Origin: Bacteroidales bacterium
Lineage (GTDB): Bacteria; Bacteroidota; Bacteroidia; Bacteroidales; UBA3824
DNA length: 8,900 bases
Assembly (NCBI GenBank): GCA_017530465.1
Contig: JAFXMJ010000011.1
Span: 1-8,900, forward strand
Direction: 5' to 3'
Both the position numbers and the translations under genes were made by a program. Within the stretch, counting starts at the first letter, position 1, and each line of letters starts with the position of its first letter. A model generated the notes under the pieces. The model saw nothing but the letters and a program-made list of their open reading frames with translations, did no database searches and was not told the DNA's origin. This document shows, piece after piece, positions 5,812 through 8,900 of the stretch.

Positions 5812-7224
5812 TTAGTACGCTGCCTTCTCGCCGTGCACCATATTGAGGATAGTCTTGACGATGATGCGGACATCAAGCGAGAACGACCAGTTTTCGAGAT
5901 ACCAGATGTCGCACACAACGCGCTCCTCCATCTGCCACATTTCCTTGGTTTCGCCACGGTAACCATTTACCTGAGCCCAACCAGTGATGCCCGGTTTCAC
6001 CCAGAATCGCACCGAATAGCCGTTGATGCTCTTGCCGTAATAATCGTCGTGCAGTCTCATATGCGGGCGCGGACCCACGAGGCTCATATCGCCAAGGAAC
6101 ACATTGATCAACTGCGGCAACTCATCGACATTGTGCTTGCGCATCCAATTGCCAAAAGGATATTTGCGCGGGTCGTCCTCGGTAGCCTGTTTGGTGTCTG
6201 CCTCGGCGTTTACGTGCATACTGCGGAATTTGTAACACAGGAACTCCTTGCCGTCCTGACCGCCGCGCTTCTGTTTGAAGAATACGGGACCGGGCGATTT
6301 GAGTTTGATGATAATGGCGCACACTGCAAATATCGGCAACAGGAAAATAAGTCCTATTCCAGAGCATATCACATCAAAAGCACGTTTTCTAAACCTATTG
6401 AACGGACGGCGGAGAGGTTCGTTGCGGATTGCCAACACCGGCATATCGCCCACAAACTCCATATTCATAGAGCGTTTCAGATAGTTATGGACGTTGGGAA
6501 CGGTGTAGAATTTAATGAAATTGTTTTCGCAATAGTCCATTATCGGCAGAATCTCTTCTTCGCGGTCGGTGCCGATGTTGCAGACGAGCATATCAATCTG
6601 ATGGTTTTTCAGGTAGTCGATGGTGTCCTTCACGTCGCCGAGACGCGGGAGTACGTCGCCAAGGTTGCGCGACTCCTTGTTTTCAAAATATCCGTGGATG
6701 TGGTAGCCGATGCGCGGGTCAGACATTGCGTCGTAGAGTTTGCGGAGATTGACACCAGCACCCGAAAACAGCACCTCGCAATTGTCCTTGTGACGACGAC
6801 GGAGGGCAGCCACGATGTTGGAGCCGAGCCACCGCGAAAACATCAGAGTCAATATCAACACTCCAAACGATGCTATCGCACTCTTGGCAAACACATCGCC
6901 GTCGATGCTGCGGTTGAAACAGAAATACAGCAAACCCATCAGCGCGGCGGTCTTGCCACTTCGGAGCATCACGAGGTCAAACCTCGCCACACGCCTATAC
7001 GCCAACGGCGGCAGCAACATTATTGACAATAGGTACGAACCATTCCACCAAAAGATAGAATAGTCAAAATCGCCGAGCCTCGGGAAGAAATGCACCATCG
7101 CAAAAAACACACCGTTGATAAATATCAGGTCCAACAATATCACGATGACAAATGCTATCGACTTGTTGGAGGGGATTTGGCGGTCTATCATTGCGTTGTA
7201 ATTGTTTGAAAAGTTCATACTCAT
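5812..7224 (-). CDS. Polyprenyl-phosphate sugar-1-phosphate transferase (WcaJ/PssY-like)
   Basis: This 470-residue integral membrane enzyme should transfer a sugar-1-phosphate from a UDP-sugar to undecaprenyl phosphate, the first step of capsule, exopolysaccharide or O-antigen repeat synthesis. The N-terminal half has several hydrophobic helices (about 22-46, 61-78, 92-104, 114-131) and a Rossmann-like regulatory domain (about 148-262). The catalytic half starts with KRAFDVICSGIGL (280-292) in the conserved membrane-inserted helix. It continues with SPGPVFFKQKRGG (310-322), YKFRSM (331-336), VDELPQL with the catalytic Asp367-Glu368 pair (366-372), MSLVGPRP (380-387) and VKPGITGWAQVNGYRG (409-424). 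The sugar is not predictable, though glucose is common in this subgroup. The ATG at 7222-7224 overlaps the dxr TGA as ATGA; an in-frame ATG two codons later (7216-7218) is an alternative. No glycosyltransferase cluster is next to it. Confidence 0.94.
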   Translation of the reverse strand: MSMNFSNNYNAMIDRQIPSNKSIAFVIVILLDLIFINGVFFAMVHFFPRLGDFDYSIFWWNGSYLLSIMLLPPLAYRRVARFDLVMLRSGKTAALMGLLYFCFNRSIDGDVFAKSAIASFGVLILTLMFSRWLGSNIVAALRRRHKDNCEVLFSGAGVNLRKLYDAMSDPRIGYHIHGYFENKESRNLGDVLPRLGDVKDTIDYLKNHQIDMLVCNIGTDREEEILPIMDYCENNFIKFYTVPNVHNYLKRSMNMEFVGDMPVLAIRNEPLRRPFNRFRKRAFDVICSGIGLIFLLPIFAVCAIIIKLKSPGPVFFKQKRGGQDGKEFLCYKFRSMHVNAEADTKQATEDDPRKYPFGNWMRKHNVDELPQLINVFLGDMSLVGPRPHMRLHDDYYGKSINGYSVRFWVKPGITGWAQVNGYRGETKEMWQMEERVVCDIWYLENWSFSLDVRIIVKTILNMVHGEKAAY

Positions 7225-8378
7225 TTTGTTAACATTGATTCGGCAATATCAGTGGCTTCCTTGTGGGTAGCCATAATATCATCAAGAGTCGGTTTGGCGA
7301 TGAAGGAGGTCTTGGCGATTACCTTCTCTATCAAATCCGACATCTCCACAAAGCCAATCTTGTCATTCAAGAAGCCACGGACGGCGACCTCGTTGGCGGC
7401 GTTCATAGCGCAGGGCGCGTTGCCACCACGGCGGGCGGAATCCATTGCAATGGCAAGATTGCGGAATGTGGTCAAGTCCGGCTTTTCAAAAGTGAGACCC
7501 TTGGGCAACGAGAAGAAATCGACCCTTGGAAAATCGCTCTTGATGCGGTCGGGGTAGCCTATCGCAAACTGTATTGGAAGCCTCATATCGGGCATTCCCA
7601 TCTGCACCTTCACCGAGCCGTCCACAAACTGAACGCCCGAATGTATGATGCTCTGAGGATGTATCAGCACTTCGATTTTGTCTATCGGCACTTGGAAAAG
7701 GTGCATAGCCTCAATGGTTTCGAGGCCTTTGTTCATCATCGACGCCGAATCTATGGTAACCTTTGCGCCCATATTCCAATTTGGATGACGGAGGGCGGCT
7801 TCTTTTTTTACGGATTTCAATTGGTCGGCAGACATTCCACGGAAGGGACCGCCGGACGCAGTGAGGAGTATTTTTTCGATTTCGCCTTGTTCGCCAATGA
7901 TGGATTGGAAAATGGCGGAATGTTCGCTGTCAACAGGCAAAATCGGCACACGATGCTCCACCGCCTCGGCTGTAACGATGCTTCCGGCGGCTACGAGGGT
8001 CTCCTTGTTGGCGAGGGCGATTGGCTTGCCGTGACGGATGGCGTGTATCGTTGGCATCAATCCGGCATATCCAACGAGTGCCGCTACAACGATGTCGATG
8101 CTGTCAAATTCCATTACTTGCTGCAAAGCGTCCTTGCCCGCAAACACCTTTATAGGATAATCCTTCAATGCGTCCTTCACCAACTCGTATTTGGTGTCGT
8201 CGGCAATGACCACGGCGTTTGGCTTAAATTCAATTGCCTGTTTTACAAGCAATTCCCAATTGCCGCCCGCAGTCAACACCTCCGCCTCAAAACGGTCGGG
8301 ATTGCGCCTGATGACATCCAATGTCTGCGTTCCAATGCTCCCTGTGGAGCCCAATATGGCGATATGTCTGTGTTCCAT
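7221..8378 (-). CDS. dxr: 1-deoxy-D-xylulose 5-phosphate reductoisomerase
   Basis: This enzyme catalyses the first committed step of the methylerythritol-phosphate route to isoprenoids, reducing and rearranging DXP to MEP with NADPH and a divalent metal. The 385-residue length is typical. Visible elements are the NADPH-binding GSTGSIG (10-16), LANKETLV (122-129), metal ligands D150, E152 and E220, and substrate-binding S151, S175 (TASGGPFR), H198 (LRHPNWNMG), N216 and K217. The later positions are offset by 11 from the E. coli enzyme. The C-terminal alpha-helical domain is complete. ATG at 8376-8378 immediately precedes strand 1 (IAILG). It lies 55 bases after the M23 peptidase stop, with only a poor promoter match between, and overlaps the sugar transferase start by four bases. 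Leucine in the first 80 or so codons is nearly always TTG. Confidence 0.98.
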   Translation of the reverse strand: MEHRHIAILGSTGSIGTQTLDVIRRNPDRFEAEVLTAGGNWELLVKQAIEFKPNAVVIADDTKYELVKDALKDYPIKVFAGKDALQQVMEFDSIDIVVAALVGYAGLMPTIHAIRHGKPIALANKETLVAAGSIVTAEAVEHRVPILPVDSEHSAIFQSIIGEQGEIEKILLTASGGPFRGMSADQLKSVKKEAALRHPNWNMGAKVTIDSASMMNKGLETIEAMHLFQVPIDKIEVLIHPQSIIHSGVQFVDGSVKVQMGMPDMRLPIQFAIGYPDRIKSDFPRVDFFSLPKGLTFEKPDLTTFRNLAIAMDSARRGGNAPCAMNAANEVAVRGFLNDKIGFVEMSDLIEKVIAKTSFIAKPTLDDIMATHKEATDIAESMLTK

Positions 8379-8433
8379 TGTTTGTCTGATTAGTTAGTAG
8401 TCGTCTCAATTAATTACCAAAAAATGCTCCACC

Positions 8434-8673
8434 CTAAAACGGTATGTACAATTCGGGGTTGACCGGCACACGGTCGTGCCACAATTCAAAGTGCAGGTGG
8501 GGTCCCGACGTGTATTCGCCCGAATTGCCCACGATTGCAATTGGCTCGCCCGCCTCCACCTTGTCGCCCACGGTCTTGTGCATAGCCGCGCAATGTTTGT
8601 ATATGGAGATAATATTGTTGTCGTGCTGAATCTGAATGACATTGCCAGTCTCCACGTTCCACGACGCCGACAA
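8434..8673 (-). CDS. M23 (LytM-type) peptidase, C-terminal fragment, 5' end missing
   Basis: About 79 codons encode the end of a peptidase M23/LytM domain, from SASWNVETGNVIQIQHDNN to the stop at 8434. They include IYKHCA with the active-site region His, GNSGEYTSGPHLHFELWHD with the HLH zinc and catalytic motif, and the terminal PVNPELYIPF. Such enzymes cut peptidoglycan cross-links, or act as non-enzymatic activators, in the periplasm. The first zinc motif (HxxxD), the N-terminal coiled coil or transmembrane part and any start codon are absent. Upstream of 8673 the frame reads unrelated residues and hits a TAA at 8692-8694. The TTG at 8671-8673 is most likely an internal Leu, not a start. 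As it stands it could not be a working peptidase. The cut coincides with the start of an unrelated opposite-strand frame. Confidence 0.85.
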   Translation of the reverse strand: MSASWNVETGNVIQIQHDNNIISIYKHCAAMHKTVGDKVEAGEPIAIVGNSGEYTSGPHLHFELWHDRVPVNPELYIPF

Positions 8674-8676
8674 CCT
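8663..8676. other. Sequence breakpoint joining two truncated genes
   Basis: Protein similarity of the minus-strand M23 frame runs right up to about 8671-8673. Similarity of the plus-strand permease frame begins at about 8663-8669. Two unrelated genes, each cut inside its coding region and pointing towards the joint from opposite strands, meet with a few bases of overlap (cgacgccgacaa). This fits an assembly chimera, or a rearrangement through short microhomology. Exact position is uncertain by several bases. Confidence 0.7.
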
Positions 8677-8900
8677 ATACGAGGCTTCGGATTATGTCTT
8701 TTTTGCAACAGCTAACCGCTTTGACGATAAGGGTAACGGGTACTATATGGAGACTATGGAACAACTGAACCCGCAGGTGTTCTCCTGGTTGGATCTGTTG
8801 GACGCAAACGTAGTGATAATCATCCTGCTGATGCTTGCTGTGTCGGGCTTTAATATTATCTCTGGACTAATCATTCTGATACTGGATTCGATTCAGTTAG
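8669..8900 (+). CDS. LolC/LolE-type (FtsX-like) ABC transporter permease, internal fragment
   Basis: From 8669 a plus-strand frame stays open to the window edge (77 codons). It reads YMETMEQLNPQVFSWLDLLD, then a transmembrane helix (about residues 46-73) containing MLAVSGFNIISGLIILIL, then DSIQ. This is the junction between the periplasmic domain and the second transmembrane helix of Bacteroidota FtsX/MacB_PCD-type permeases, which extract lipoproteins or export substrates with an ATPase partner. The N-terminal membrane helix and most of the periplasmic domain are missing, and the 3' part lies beyond the edge. The frame is technically open back to an ATG at 8636, but that stretch is antisense to the peptidase and is not permease-like. 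Six of 12 leucines are CTG, unlike the TTG-rich start of dxr, which suggests a different source. Confidence 0.78.

Noticed and set aside
5006..5815. A 269-codon plus-strand reading frame covering the nnr region
   Set aside because: It is antisense to the well-supported bifunctional nnr gene.
5833..7026. A 397-codon plus-strand reading frame covering the sugar transferase region
   Set aside because: It is antisense to a complete transferase gene with every family motif; the plus-strand translation has no domain features.
7263..8393. A 376-codon plus-strand reading frame covering the dxr region
   Set aside because: It is antisense to dxr, whose catalytic residues are all in place on the minus strand; the plus-strand product is His-rich and has no recognisable motif. 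It is a codon-bias shadow.
8379..8433. Possible dxr promoter (TTTG, 21-base gap, TAACTAAT) on the minus strand
   Set aside because: The -7 element misses two of the key bases and the genes are closely spaced, so read-through from the M23 gene is the simpler view.
8636..8668. Start codon at 8636 for the plus-strand permease frame
   Set aside because: The residues from here to the joint are antisense to the M23 domain and do not resemble a permease N-terminus; the homologous family has a transmembrane helix and a long periplasmic domain before this point.

Overview
The window looks like chromosomal housekeeping DNA from a member of the Bacteroidota, most likely an uncultured Bacteroidales-type organism. 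The grounds are these. Several genes are preceded by the Bacteroidota promoter pattern (TTTG, about 20 bases, TAnnTTTG). Strong Shine-Dalgarno sites are lacking. The SpoIIE-type phosphatase, the bifunctional Nnr and the split hydrolase pathway for menaquinone (futalosine) all resemble Bacteroidota family members.

Layout. Positions 1-151 (minus) hold the start of an MNT-type nucleotidyltransferase cut by the window edge, with its own promoter. A 17-codon reading frame of unknown meaning (210-263, minus) sits just after folE, GTP cyclohydrolase I (279-920, minus). A 65-base divergent promoter region separates folE from a futalosine hydrolase (986-1621, plus). Next comes a membrane-anchored GAF-PAS-PP2C (SpoIIE-type) signalling phosphatase (1688-3649, plus). 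It converges on a small lipoprotein gene (3760-4170, minus) that forms a neat single-gene unit with a consensus promoter and an intrinsic terminator.

The right half is a minus-strand gene string, read from right to left: an M23 peptidase fragment, dxr (methylerythritol-phosphate pathway), a polyprenyl-phosphate sugar-1-phosphate transferase whose start overlaps the dxr stop, and nnr (NAD(P)H-hydrate repair). dxr feeds isoprenoid synthesis, and so undecaprenyl phosphate, while the sugar transferase loads that lipid carrier. The two are therefore linked both by ATGA coupling and by pathway.

At about 8663-8675 the M23 reading frame breaks off just after the equivalent of its first catalytic-domain strands. 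An oppositely oriented, internally truncated LolC/E-type ABC permease frame begins at the same point and runs open to the window end. This is either an assembly chimera or a real rearrangement, and it is the most important anomaly here. I saw no CRISPR array, insertion sequence, tRNA or rRNA gene, and no convincing evidence of a new biological system. The most novel-looking gene is the orphan lipoprotein, which has a strong promoter and biased codon use.
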